From Bacteroidaceae bacterium (GTDB lineage: Bacteria; Bacteroidota; Bacteroidia; Bacteroidales; Bacteroidaceae), in the NCBI GenBank assembly GCA_017466065.1, contig JAFTUV010000031.1, forward strand, positions 1 through 64,000: a DNA stretch of 64,000 nt, read 5' to 3'. Below are positions 1 through 13,100 of this stretch, piece after piece. The notes below the pieces were generated by a model. That model did not search any database, was not told the origin of the DNA, and saw only the letters and a list, made by a program, of their open reading frames with translations. Numbering within the stretch: position 1 is the first letter of the stretch; each line of letters opens with the position of its first letter. The translations under genes and the position numbers were made by a program.

Positions 1-141
1 AGGAAGCGGCGGCAGCACACCACCGAAAGGCTCACAGGAGTGGGCAGAACAAAATTCGGGAGAGAACGCAGGAGGAAGCGGCGGCAGCACACCACCGAAA
101 GGCTCACAGGAGTGGGCAGAACAAAATTCGGGAGAGAACGC
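1..141 (+). repeat. In-frame tandem repeat, 72-bp period
   Basis: Two nearly identical copies with a 72-bp period begin at 1 and 73; identity runs through position 141 and then breaks. The period is a multiple of three, so each copy encodes the same 24-residue Gly/Ser/Pro-rich segment containing STPPKGSQEWAEQNSGENA. The first copy starts exactly at the window edge, so the array probably continues to the left. It lies inside the open frame of the next entry and looks like a flexible linker that can change copy number. Confidence 0.9.
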
Positions 142-1180
142 CCCGGTTTCATCTTCTCCTACCGCTCCAACACAGCCCGGAGCAAAGAGTAAGCCGTCAT
201 CAGGAGCAGGTGCGCCTGCCTCGGGTGGCGGTGGTGGCGGTTATGAGGAACTGTTCAAGAAACTCAACCCATACACCCCACCTACGGCAGAGGAACTTGA
301 AAAGGAAAGGAAGAGAGAGAAGCGAGCGCAGATATTCGCAGCCATTGGTGACGGTATAACTGCCCTCTCAAACCTTTTCTTCACTACACAGTATGCACCG
401 AATATGTATGACGGTAAGAATACTATTTCAACCGCTAACAAGGTGCGCTATGACAAATTGGTGAAAGACCGAGAGGAAAAGAACACGGCGTATTACAACG
501 CTCTTATGCGTGCAAGACAGGCTGATGATGAAGCCGCACACCGAGAACGTAGTTGGCAACGACAGCTCGGACTCGACCAAGAGGCACGAGACAGGTACAA
601 CGAAAGCATTGCACATCGCAACGAGCGTGAGCAGATTGCCGATGACCGCTACAACAGCGAGCAGGAATACAGGAGAGGTCGTGATGAAGAAGCAGATAGA
701 CGTTGGCAGGCAACCTTTGACGAGAACAAACGCCGTTCTGACCGCTCACACAACTTCCAAGTTCAACAGCATAATGACAATGTTTCCGTTCGCCGTGAGC
801 AGGCAAGAGCAACGGCAGCACGTGGTGTTCGTGGCAAACAACTCGGATTTGCTGATGGTAACGGCAATCAAGTTAGCATCTACGAAAACGTGTGGAAAGG
901 TTCAATGCAACAGGTCTATAATGCGATGTTGGAAGACCTCGCACCAACAGATGAAGCACAGCGCAAACGTTGGGAACGTGAAATGAGACGTCTCGACACT
1001 CCGCAGAAGAAAGAGGACTATGTTAAGCAGAATTGGCACAAATCGCCAAAAGCCTCTCATATTATGCTCATTCTCTCTGGTATCGACCCTGCCACTATGA
1101 CAAGCGAACTCAATGATGAGGATTATAGCCAATATGAGCAGGAGGGCGAAGAAGATTACAGTCAGTATGAAGTTAAATAA
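2..1180 (+). CDS. Putative virion protein, C-terminal part (5' end outside window)
   Basis: The frame is open from the first bases of the window to the stop at 1180; an ATG at 404 is internal, because the codons before it read as sensible protein. In order: two 24-residue Gly/Ser repeats, a Pro/Ser/Gly linker ending in six glycines, a basic segment (EELEKERKREKRAQIF), a short hydrophobic stretch (IGDGITALSNLFF), then a long, very charged Arg/Glu/Asp-rich helical region likely to form coiled coil, and an acidic tail with the repeated motif DYSQYE. It is followed after 9 bases by the giant polyvalent gene and shares its late rightward direction, so an internal or ejected virion protein is likely (inference). 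I do not recognise a named family. Confidence 0.7.
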   Translation, partial: GSGGSTPPKGSQEWAEQNSGENAGGSGGSTPPKGSQEWAEQNSGENAPVSSSPTAPTQPGAKSKPSSGAGAPASGGGGGGYEELFKKLNPYTPPTAEELEKERKREKRAQIFAAIGDGITALSNLFFTTQYAPNMYDGKNTISTANKVRYDKLVKDREEKNTAYYNALMRARQADDEAAHRERSWQRQLGLDQEARDRYNESIAHRNEREQIADDRYNSEQEYRRGRDEEADRRWQATFDENKRRSDRSHNFQVQQHNDNVSVRREQARATAARGVRGKQLGFADGNGNQVSIYENVWKGSMQQVYNAMLEDLAPTDEAQRKRWEREMRRLDTPQKKEDYVKQNWHKSPKASHIMLILSGIDPATMTSELNDEDYSQYEQEGEEDYSQYEVK

Positions 1181-1189
1181 CAATTTATT

Positions 1190-4100
1190 ATGCCAAAGTA
1201 TATAGTAAACGGTAAAACTTACAATATTCCCGATGATAAGGTGGCAGGGTTTGAAAGTAGATACCCCAACGCAACTGTGGAATATCACAATGAAGGTAAA
1301 ACGTATCAAATACCTTTGAGCAAACGAAATGGTTTTTTGAAGCAGTTTCCAAACGCTTCATACAACGCACCTGTGGAGCAACCCGAACAGGATGCCACAC
1401 CTACGGTTGAGACTGAAACTCCCGAGGTTGAAACACCTGCTGTTTCCACAGGCGAAACACCGCTCACAGAACAGGATAGAATACGTTTCAGCGCAGGTAT
1501 TGAGCAGATGAAACGCCGTACACGTCAGTCTATGGACGATTTCAACGAACGTATGGCAACAATGCGTGAGTACCACGAGAACGCACCATTAGGCGGCGGA
1601 CAGACTGCCGAGGGACGTATGATGTTCAACCCTCAAAGCGGCAAGGTAGAGAAAACCTACATCACCCCACTTGGCAACAGGTACACAAGCAAGGGGCTTG
1701 CCGATATGGAAAGTTTCAGATACCGACAGGCGGCTGATATGTCCGTAAATGGGCAGTTGCGCCGTGCAAGGTTGAAACTCGCAGAATTAAAGTCCGAGAA
1801 AGAAGCTGCACGCAGTCGTGCAAGTAAAAAAGCACAGGAATATAATAAGACCAAACTCACTGGACTTGGACAACTGCTTGTTGGAGGTGATATTTACAGA
1901 GCACAGGTACAGACTGACCCGGAAACTAATGCCTATGACCTTGCCATTCACGAGACAGAGGAACTTATTTCAAGACTTGAAAGACAGCAAGAGCGTGAAA
2001 ATGGCAATGAGTCCGGCTTTTGGCGAGGGTTAGGAAGCATAAGTATCTCTGATTTCGATTTTGGTTTTGGAGAACTAAATCGAAATTTCATACGAGGCTA
2101 CGCTGATAAGCATAGCGACAATGCTACCGATGGTGAGCGTAAAGCCTTCAATGAGATGATGGGCGCACAATATCTTCGTGAAGAAGCAGAGCAGGCATAC
2201 CCCGATAATTGGTGGTATGAAATGGGTGTACAGACTAAAAATATGGCTCCTTTTGCGCTTGATTTTTTAGTATTTAGGGGCACAACCTCTTTACCTTCAG
2301 TATTCACAAAAGGTGGAACGAGAGTAGCAACAAAGGTTATCGGCAAGGAGGTTGTTGAAGAAATGGCAGAACAGGGCTTTAAGACCTATGTACGAAACAA
2401 CGGTGTCAGAGGTTTCGGACAGTATGCAGGTAATTGGACCATTAAGGCATTGGGTACAATGGGCGATGACTTGCTCATTCGTGCGCCGCTTATGACCAAC
2501 ACTGTGCAGGTTGGCAAAACAACCTCCGACATCATTGACCGCAAATTGGGTAATGTTGTCGTAAACGAGGACGGAACATACGATTTCAGCAATGATGAGA
2601 CTTGGGGCAGTGCCATTTGGCAAGGCGAAGCCAATGCTATCATTGAGAACTATTCGGAAATGTTCGGCGCACATCTTGACCCTGTTGTTACATTCGGCAA
2701 TATGAGCAAACTTGCCAATGTGGTAGGTGCTAAACGTCTCGGAGCTGTGCTTTCAAAGGCTGATGCAGGTGCTTTGAGTGGCATTATGGGACAGACACAC
2801 CAACTGTTCAACAAAATGGGTGTGAGCGACTATTTTGGCGAGGTTACAGAGGAATACTACGGTCAGATGTGGCGCACAATGCTCAATCTTGACGATGCCT
2901 ATCAGCAAAACCCAGACGGAACACGCACCAATCTACTTGCCACAGGACAATTCCACGGCGATGTTTGGGGCGGTATGGCTCTTTCTATGGGATTGATGGG
3001 TGCAGGTAAGCACACTCTTTCGGCAGCACACTATACCTCAATGAAGCACAGTGTAAACAAGGCTGATGCACACGCAACAGAATTGCTTGGCAAAGAGATA
3101 TGGGAGCCGTTGAGAACATCGCTTGACCTTACCACCAATGAGGATATGGGCGCAATGGCAGAGGCTATTGTGAACGATAAGGACTTCACAGACGAAGAGA
3201 GAGCGGCTGTACTCACCTATATGGAGCGTTCTATGATGATGAGAGGTTACAACCTCGGAACACTCGCACAAAGAAGAGGTGCTGCACAGGATGAGGACGT
3301 ACAGGCTCTTGATGAAAGTTACATTGACGGTTACAGCATTGAGAGTTCGCAGGAAATGAACGATGCCAAGAATATGTATGACTATCAACGTCAGAGGGCA
3401 TTGGCAATCATTGAAGAAGATTTCCTTGCCGACATCGAGAACGACCCTGCAGCACATTTGGACTACATTCGTAACTCCGAAGATTGGAGCGATGAGGAAC
3501 GAGGCATTTTGCTTGACTACCTCAACTCAAAGCAGGTGTATGACGGTATGATACAGCGTGTGCGTGATGATATTGACGGACGTATCGACCAGAGCAACGC
3601 AATGGTAAATGCCCGTACCAACCGCACGACAGGTATGATACAGGGCGCAACGATGAAGCAGGACGACCGCCGTGTGTATGTTATCAACGGAAACCTTGTG
3701 CAGTATGCAGACGGTAGCGGTATTGACATCGAGGCTTCGGACAACAGTATCATTGTTCGTGATGCAGAGACAGGCGCACTTGAACAGGTGTCGCCCGATG
3801 CTATATTGAACATTGATGAGGCGTTAGACCCCATAACTGAAATGCAGACTGCCGCAGATGCTATCCGTCAGCAGTACGCACAGGAGGCAGCCAACAGGAT
3901 TGATGGTGTTGTTACATTCAATCCGGGCGACACATACACCATTACAGGCGATGATGCACAGATACAGGTGAAGATTGTAGCCAATGATGAGGGTATTGTG
4001 GATAATGGGGACGGCACTGTAAATGTGTCGGACGGTACAAACGTGTTCCCCTTGGCCAAGGAGACCATACAGCAACAGGCAGAGGCGGCACAGTTGGCAC

Positions 4101-7100
4101 GTGTGGCGCAGTTCGAGCAACAGAGAGCTGCCGAGAATGCAGCCTATCAGCAGGCTATTGAGGAAGAGAGCAGACCGCAGTATGCCCTCAACGACCTTGT
4201 TTCCCTCCGTGATGAGAACGGCAATGCTGTTCGTGGCAACATTACTACCGATGCAGATGCAGACGGAAGATATGAGGTTTACACCGAAGCACCTATCAAT
4301 GGCAAACGTGTAAACCTGTTCACTCGTGATGAACTCGACAGTATGCTGATGGAGCATAACGGAGTGGTAATCGAGCAACCTGCCGAGAATGAGGGTAACA
4401 ATGGTGGCGAAAATATTCCCGAAAATGGCAACATTGCCCCTCAAAATATTCCTGCAATGCAGAGAATACCAAAGGATATGCAGGGCAATCCCCTTTATGA
4501 ACAGACCGACAGCGATACCGCTTGGGACGCTATCGTTGAGCAGACAGAGGGCGATGAGGCTATGGCACAAACCGTAGCCGATGGAATGGTTGCCGACAAA
4601 GAGGCAGCTTTGAAGAAATTGGAGAAAGCCAAATCGAAAGGCGGTGCTACCGTTGCCGAGAAGATTGCTGCCGAGAAAGAACGCAAGGCGGCGATTGATG
4701 CGGCACAGCAGGAACTGAACATTTGGAAGAAGATTGCCGGTACTGCCAACCGCAGAAGAATGGATGCAGAAGCAGAACGCAGACGTGTTGCCGATGAAGC
4801 CGCAGCACTCCGCAAGGCAGAGGAAGAGCGATTGCGTGCTGAACGTGAGGAAGCAGAACGCATAGAGCGTGAAGCCCTCAACGGTGTTCCCGATATGGTG
4901 GACGATACTCCACAGGACGCACGAGCAAGAGGTTACAGACGTGTCAGTGGGCATAAGATTGACCGCCAAGAGCCTTTGCAGGCAGTACAGGGTAAAGAGG
5001 TTGCAGTACGTTTCAGCGATGATGCCATTGCCAATGGTCGTGTAGCAGTCATTGATGCAGCCCAATTACAGCCGAGCCACATTCAAGGTGCGCGCAATCC
5101 TCTACACTTCATTGATGAGGCACAACCAAAGGAGCGTAACGATGAAGCGAGTGTAATGTCGGCACGCAAGATTGCCGGGAACATTCGCCCCGAGGAGATT
5201 ACTTCTTCCGTTACCGCCTATACAGGTGCGCCTACCGTGAACGCACGAGGAGAAGCCATACAGGGCAACAACCGTAGTGATGCGCTCCGTCTTATGTGGG
5301 AGAGCCACCAAGACCAGGCAGCGCAGTACAAGCAGTATCTGATTGACCACGCAGAGGAATTTGGCTTGAATGCCGATGATGTTGCTGCTATGGAACGTCC
5401 TGTACTTGTGAATATGCTTGACGTGGACGATGCAGAGGCTATCACTCTTGGTCAGTTCGTGGCACAGGATACCGAGAGCGGAGGAACAGAGCGTATCAAG
5501 CCGAAGAATGCTTTGCAGAAAATGGGCAACGATATGCGTTCATTCGCCAACCTGTTGTTGAAGTCCAACGATGAGGACACATCATTTGCAGGGCTTGTGG
5601 ACAACAACGGTGTTGAGGTGTTGAAGTGGATGAGCCAAAGAGGTTACATCACTCCTACACAGTACAAGAGTGCTTTTGATAGCAAGGGCAACCTTACTGC
5701 CGAGGCAAAGAACGATTTGCGAGGTATTATGTATCAGAGCATCTTCAAGGGCGGCAGCACCCGACTTGAAGAAATGTTCAACGCTATGCCTGCAAAGGCT
5801 CAAAAGGCTATCCTTGCAACGGCATTCCGTGATTATGACAGCCCTAATGCAGACCGTATGATTGAGGAGATACAGAACTCAATCCGTGCGTTCTATGCCC
5901 TATCGCAAAGCGAGGACTTTGTAAACGCCAAGACGTTCAAGGATGCACGTTTGGCAGTAGAGGGTTGGAAAATTCAGTACCAAATTGATGATGTAACAGG
6001 CGAAAGTTACCTACCTGCCGAGAATTTCAGTAACTTTGCACTGCTTTTGGCAACGATGTATAAAGGCGACAACCAAAGCGTCATTCAAGGTACTTTCAAC
6101 AAACTTTACGACCTTATTCAAGGTACACAAGAACCAAACCTGTTTGAGCAGCCGGACAACACGCCTCGCACGCTTGCACAGGCTATTTACGAAACATTAA
6201 ACATTACCTACGATGGACAACAGCGAAGCAATGTATTGGTTGGCGATAGTTCAGCAAGCCAACGAGGGCAGCAAGGAAGCACAGGAGATGCTGCAACAGG
6301 AGAACGAGTTGAGAACGGAGAGCGGACAGCCGACAGTGCAGGAAGCATTGAAGCAGAAAGCACAACAGGCAACGAAGCCGTATATCAACCCCAACCCGAA
6401 CGAAAAGGACTTGAACAAACTCCTGATGGAGGACGGGAAACAGACGGCACAGGAGTGGCTGATGACGCAACCCAAGAAGTATTGGGAGCGAGCAACCGAG
6501 GCGATATACGAGTGCTTGAAGAGGGGTTGGACACTTCATACAGGGAATATTCAGAGTACAGCGAGAGAACTCGACGCACAACGGAATCCGAAAGGCTGGT
6601 AAGCCTTGCCAAACAGCACGGCTTATTCATTCCTGCCGAAGTTACCAAGACTTTGACAGGTAAGTATCCAAAGCGCACAGGCGAGAGTGTTGTTTACATC
6701 GACACAGCAGCAGGCAAGGTAACAAAGGTCAAAGACCCATACGCCAAGTCTGCAATGAAAAGCGGTGTTCAGCCCGAAGATGCCGCCTTTGAACACCTTG
6801 TGCATAATCTCCTGTTCCCCGAAACCGCCTACACATTGGAGGGTATCAGCGAGGAAATGGGCGATGTTCGCATTGTACTGTCGCAGGACTTCATTCAAAA
6901 CTACGAACAACCTACAAAGGAACAGATTGCGGAAGCACTTGCCGCACGTGGATTGTTCCCGGAAGATAACTACTCTTTCGGTAATGAACTTGTGTCTGTA
7001 ACCGATGTAGAGGGCGATAACGTGTTGTTGGGTGAAGATGGTACGGTGTACTTCATTGACCCTATTATCCGTTTCAAAAAGCCGTTGAGAGAGATTTTAG

Positions 7101-10100
7101 CGGCTCTTGGTGGTGCTGAACAGAAAGCACCTACCATTGGTGAGCAGATACAGGCAGCAGAGGCAGAGGTAAACACCAACCCTACCGAAGCACAGAAAGA
7201 GGCAGGCAACTACAAGAAAGGACACGTTCAGATTGGCACATTCAACGTAACCATTGAACAGCCGAAAGGCTCTGTACGCAGTGGTGTAGATGCTGACGGC
7301 AAGAAATGGGAGACCGAAATGCAGAACACCTACGGCTACATTCGTGGCACAGAGGGTGTGGACGGCGACCATATAGACGTGTTCCTGTCTGATGATATTG
7401 ACGGTTGGGACGGACACAAAGTGTTCGTAGTGGACCAACGTAATGCAGACGGCAGCTTTGATGAACATAAGGTTATGCTTGGCTTCAATGACATCAACGA
7501 TGCCGAGGCAGCCTATATGAGCAACTATGAAGAGGGTTGGCAGGGACTTGGATCCATTACAGGCGTTTCCATTGAGGAGTTCGAGAAGTGGATAGCCTCA
7601 TCACATCGCAAGACCAAAGCATTTGCGGAGTACAAGAGTGTCAAGACCACCGAGGGACAGAGCGCATCGGCAGAAAGACGTAACCTTGCCGATTTCAAGG
7701 AGGGCGATGTTGTCCGTGATTACTACGACAAGAAGTTGTACCGCATCAAGAAGCATTCAAAGAACGGTGTTTCTACCATTGCTATGCTCGATGAGGAAGG
7801 CAATGAGGTAGGAACAACCCAAATGAACGCCCACAACAATAGCCGTTACAGCATTGCCGAAGCACCTGTAAAGGCAGAGACTCCGACTATATCACAGGAG
7901 AGTGAGCAAGTCAGCGACCAAGATAATGCACCGTACACTATCGCTCCGGCACAGTACACAACCAAGAAAGGCAAGGTGCTTGATATGCATCTCGTGAAGT
8001 TTGCAGGCACTCTGACAAAAGAACAGCAGAGAGCAGCCAAAGAACTTGCCAAAGCCGAAAAGGGTTGGTATGACCGTGAGCAGGGCGGATTTATGATGCG
8101 TAGCGAAGAAAGCGCAAAGCAGTTGGCGGACACCATTCTGAACAATGACGATGCCGTGAGCGATGCACAGCCTGTATCTATGATTGACATTCAAGCGTTG
8201 AACAATGGCGATGTTTTGTTTACAGAGCCTCAACAGCCAAAGGAGCAACCCAAAGACGAAGAGTATCATCCTATTTGGCAATACTCTATCCACATTGATG
8301 CAGACGGCTACACTACTATTAGTCGTGATGATGTAAGCAGTGGTTATCCGATTGGTGATGCTCGTTTCAGATATAGCACAGATAGTCCAGAAGAAATGCT
8401 CGACATTCTCCGCAACCCATTGAACGGAATGCAGGAAGCATTAGAAGCTGTCGGTGTTACTCTTGAAAACAAGATTAAGACACGTGAACTTGACCGAAAG
8501 ATTAAGGAAGAGCGCAGACGTGAGTATGAGGCTTTGAGAGCCAACGGCTACAATGGCTATAAAATTGGCGATGAAGTAATCTATAAGGGCAAGAAAGCAA
8601 AGATACACGACCTTGAAGAATATGGCGAACATCGTCCTGTACTTGATACAGGGCTTGCACCTGTTATGTATGAGGTTGCAGAATGGAGCGATATTCAAAG
8701 CGATACATCGTCTAAAACTATATTCTCATCAGCATTCAAAGACCTTGTTAGCGAAGATGGTAAATACAACATCCGTATAACAAAGGTCGATGGAGCAAAG
8801 CGTATAGTTACGGCAGACCTTAATACTGCCAATGTCGGTGGTGAGGGATTAGTTTTGTCTTTTGAAGAAATGACAGACATCCTTAATAGCGGCAATTGGC
8901 AGGAGAAGATTGCACCCGAGCCTAAAAACGAGGGGCAGTTCGGGCTTGTCAGCGATGAACGTATGGCTGAACTTAAAGACAGATTGCGCAAGAAATTGGG
9001 CGGACAGATGAACATTGGTATCGACCCCGAAATACTTGCTATCGGTTTGGAAATTGCTGTCGGACATCTTGATAGAGGTGTAAAGACCTTTACAGACTTT
9101 GCAAAGGTTATGATTTCCGATTTGGGCGATGTTATACGTCCATACCTCAAAGCGTTCTACAATGGAGCGAGAGAACTTCCCGAAGTTGTTGAGAATGGCT
9201 TGGCTTCTGATATGACCTCATACGATGAAGTGCAGAGTTTCGATGTTGCCAACTTTGACAAACAAGGCATTGATGCTTTTGCTACTGCTGAAACTGTAAC
9301 AAGAGAAGCAGAGGTCGCACAGGAAGTTGAGGTCGCACAGGAACGCATCAAGAAAACACGTTCCGCAAAGAAAGAAACCAAGAAAAAATCCGTAACTTCG
9401 CAGGAACAAACAGGAGGTTTGTTCGACGACTTATTTGCTGAAACCAACAAGGCTGATGCAGAACTGCATCGCCAATTTGCAATGACGGTAAAGGCTGATA
9501 TGCTTGCGGCTCTTGACAATGGAACAAAACCATACAGAAGCATTTTAGACCTACGCAAGCGTGCAAGCGAGTTGGGAATGGAGGTTGATAGTGACGGAAG
9601 AACCGACATTTTGTTGCAGGAACTTGTTGAGGACGGATTGGTTAGAGCCGCACGTGAGGTTATTGGTCGCAAAGGTAGAAACAGTCGTGCATCATACGAT
9701 TTGATATGCAAACTCTATGAAATGCAGCCTACCATTGCCGCACGAAGCAGTAACCGTATCAAGATGCAGCAGTACTCCACTCCTCTTCCAATGGCTTGGA
9801 TAGCCAACCACTTCGCAATGGCAAACAAAGCAGGTGGCAAGGTTTTGGAGCCAACGGCAGGTAACGGGATGTTGGTATTCACAGTTCCTGTTGAGCAAGT
9901 TCACGCCAATGAACTTGACGAGACACGATTGGATAATCTGCGAGAGCAAGGATTTGCAGAGGTAACACAGCAGGATGCAACAGAACCTTTCGAGGGTGGT
10001 ATGCAGTATGATGTTGTTATTGCCAATCCACCTTTTGGAAAACGTGAGGCTGTGGAGTATGACGGAAAGATGATACCCGGACTTGACCCACAGATTACGT

Positions 10101-13100
10101 TGAACGCTCTTGCAAGTATGAAAGATGATGGCAGAGCAGCCATAATCATTGGTGGAAATATGGAGTATGCAAGCAATGGTGCAATCAAAAGTATGAAACC
10201 ATTCTTTACTTACTTGTATGACCACTACAATGTGAAAGGTGTTATTGATATGAGCGGCGGACTGTACGCAAAGCAAGGTACTACGTTCCCTACTCGTATG
10301 ATACTTATAGATGGTCGCAGAAGCGATGAGGAGCGAGCGCAGACAGCCGTATATCCTCCTGTGGAGAGTAAGGCTATTCGCAAGGCTGAAAGTTTTGACG
10401 ACCTGTATGAGATAATTAACGAAGTATTAAACTCTAAGGAAAAGACAAATGGAACAGAAATATTACGTAGCCGAGAAAGGCAGTTGGCATCTGTCAATAA
10501 CGAAACATCCGGGAACACTGACGGAGCAGGACATCGTGAACAACCTCGAAAGAATGATGATGTTGGAAGCAGAAGAAAACCAACAAAAGAGCATTCGGAC
10601 GGAAGCGAACAGGTTTTACCAAGAGAACGTAGAACGAATAATGCAGATGGTGAAACCCGGGCAGAAACTCCAAGAGATAACGCAGGAGGAAGCAGAAGTG
10701 TATCTGACACTGACATTCAGCGAGTGGGAACAGAGCGAGTTTCCACAAACGGAGTGGGATTAAAGCAGACTCCAACCGAACACAAGAAACGTACTCTTAC
10801 AGATGAAAAGAGTGCGTATCGTCCTCATAACAGTGCATTTTCACTTAACAGCGTTGCCCCTGCTGCAATGGTCGAGGCAATGGACAATGTGCTAACTCAA
10901 ATTGAAGCACAGCACGGTAGCATTGACGAATTTATCAGAACTGAACTCGGATATGACACCGTTGAGGAAGCACACCAGGCACTTGCCGCAGAACAGATGG
11001 ATAGTGTTGCTATGGCTATCTATCAGATGAAGCAAGGACAAGCACTCATTATCGGCGACCAAACAGGTGTTGGTAAGGGTCGCCAAATGGCAGCACTTAT
11101 TCGTTGGGCAGTTCAACAAGGTGAGAAACCTGTATTCATCACACAGAAAGCAGACCTATTCTCCGATATTTACCGAGACTTGGTAGATGTTGGAAGTGGA
11201 GACCTTGTGCCGTTTATTTTCAACTCTGACGGTGCAATGGTTGATAGCAAAGGTAATACAGTACACAAACCTCTATCTTCCACTGAAATGGCAAAAGTAT
11301 TTGCATCGGGAACATTGCCCGATGAATATGACTTCGCAGTGCTCACCTATTCACAGGTAAACACAGGCGATGCTGTCAGTCAGCAGGAAATGGAAGAAGC
11401 AGCCAAAAAGAGCGGCGCACGTACCAAGAAAAGCAAGAACGTAAAGAATGGCAAGGCTACACCAAAGGCTACATTCTTACGTGCCATTGCAGAGGATAAT
11501 TATCTGTTCCTTGATGAAAGCCACACGGCAGCAGGTTCAAGCAATACAGGCGCATATCTCCAAAGCATTCTACGCACCGCAAAAGCAGCCACATTTGCAA
11601 GTGCTACATTCGCAAAGCGTCCCGACACAATGCCTTTGTATGCAATTCGCACAGCGATGAGCCAAGCAAAGGTTGAGCCAGATAAAATGATTAGTATCAT
11701 TGAAAAAGGCGGTGTAACTCTGCAAGAGATTATGAGCCGTGAATTGACTAATGCAGGGCAAATGGTACGCAGGGAGCGAGATATGAGCGATGTTATTACC
11801 GATTGGAAAACAATTACAGACCCCGAAACCGTTAGACGTGCAAGAGAGAACTACGACCGTACCATAGCGGCATTCAATGCCATCATCAAGTTCCAAGAGG
11901 ACTACGTAAAGCCGATGATTGAAGCGTTGGATATGGAACTCGCAGTTATGGCAGAGAGCGCAGGTGTGAAGCGAGGCACAGATAAAATGGGCGTTGAGAA
12001 CGTGCCATTTGCAAGCAAGACCTACAACTACACCAAGCAGCTTATGCTTGCCCTCAAAGTTGATGCTATTGCAGATGAGGTGGAAGCCGAAATCAATGCA
12101 GGTCGCCACCCTGTTATTGCGTTGGAAAGCACAATGGAGAGCAGCATTAAGGACTATGCCGCAGGCGAAATCATTGATGAGCCTACATTCAGTGCAAGCC
12201 TACTGAAAGGACTTGACACCGTTATGCAGTACACCGTAAAAGATGAGGACGGTAACGAACGCCACGAGCGATATTCTCCACAGGCATTAGGTCCAGCAGG
12301 AGAAAAGGCATATTACGAGTTGCAGGACTTCATTCGTGAGAGTACAAGCGACATCTTTATCAGTCCACTTGATGCCATTATCGAGCGTCTGCACGAGAAA
12401 GGATACAAAGTCGGTGAACTGACAGGACGTAATATGTATGTTGAGCGCAACGATGACGGACGTGTCGTTGTCAAGCGTAGAACCGACAAGGACAAAAAGA
12501 GAATGCAGCGAGAGTTCAACAGTGGTGTCCTTGATGTTCTTATCCTCAACAAGTCTGCATCAACAGGTATCAGTCTGCACGCATCAGAGAAATTCAGCGA
12601 CCAACGTCAGCGTTCAATGATTATTGCACAGCCATTGAGCGACATCAACGACTATATGCAGATGATTGGACGTATAGACCGCACAGGACAGGTGCATAGA
12701 GGTTACTACATCAACCTCGGTCTGCCTGTTCCTGCCGAAAACCGTTTCTTGATGATGCTTTCTACCAAGTTGAAGTCTTTGAACGCTAATACCACGACCT
12801 CACAGGATAGTGAAAGCAACGATGTGGAAGCACCTGACTTGCTCAATAAATACGGTAGCCAAGTTGTTGTAGAGTATCTACGAGATAATGTGGAAATCTA
12901 CGAAAAAATGGGTACACCTTTGAAGAAAGGCGGACTTGGAGGCGGTCGTGTGCAAGCAAGCGAACTTGATGAGTACAAGCCACAGGAAGATGATGCACGA
13001 AAAGTTACGGGATACGTAGCCCTTTTGACCACAAAGGAGCAAGAGGAGTTTTACGATGATGTGGTAAGACGTTACAATGAATTGATTAAGTACCTCAACG

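Noticed and set aside
1..141. CRISPR array
   Set aside because: There are two direct, gapless copies of a 72-bp coding repeat with no spacers.
3824..5065. 413-codon open frame on the minus strand inside the giant gene
   Set aside because: It is the antisense shadow of a well-supported coding region. Its translation is Cys/Leu/Ile-rich with no motif, and it lacks a promoter or start signal.
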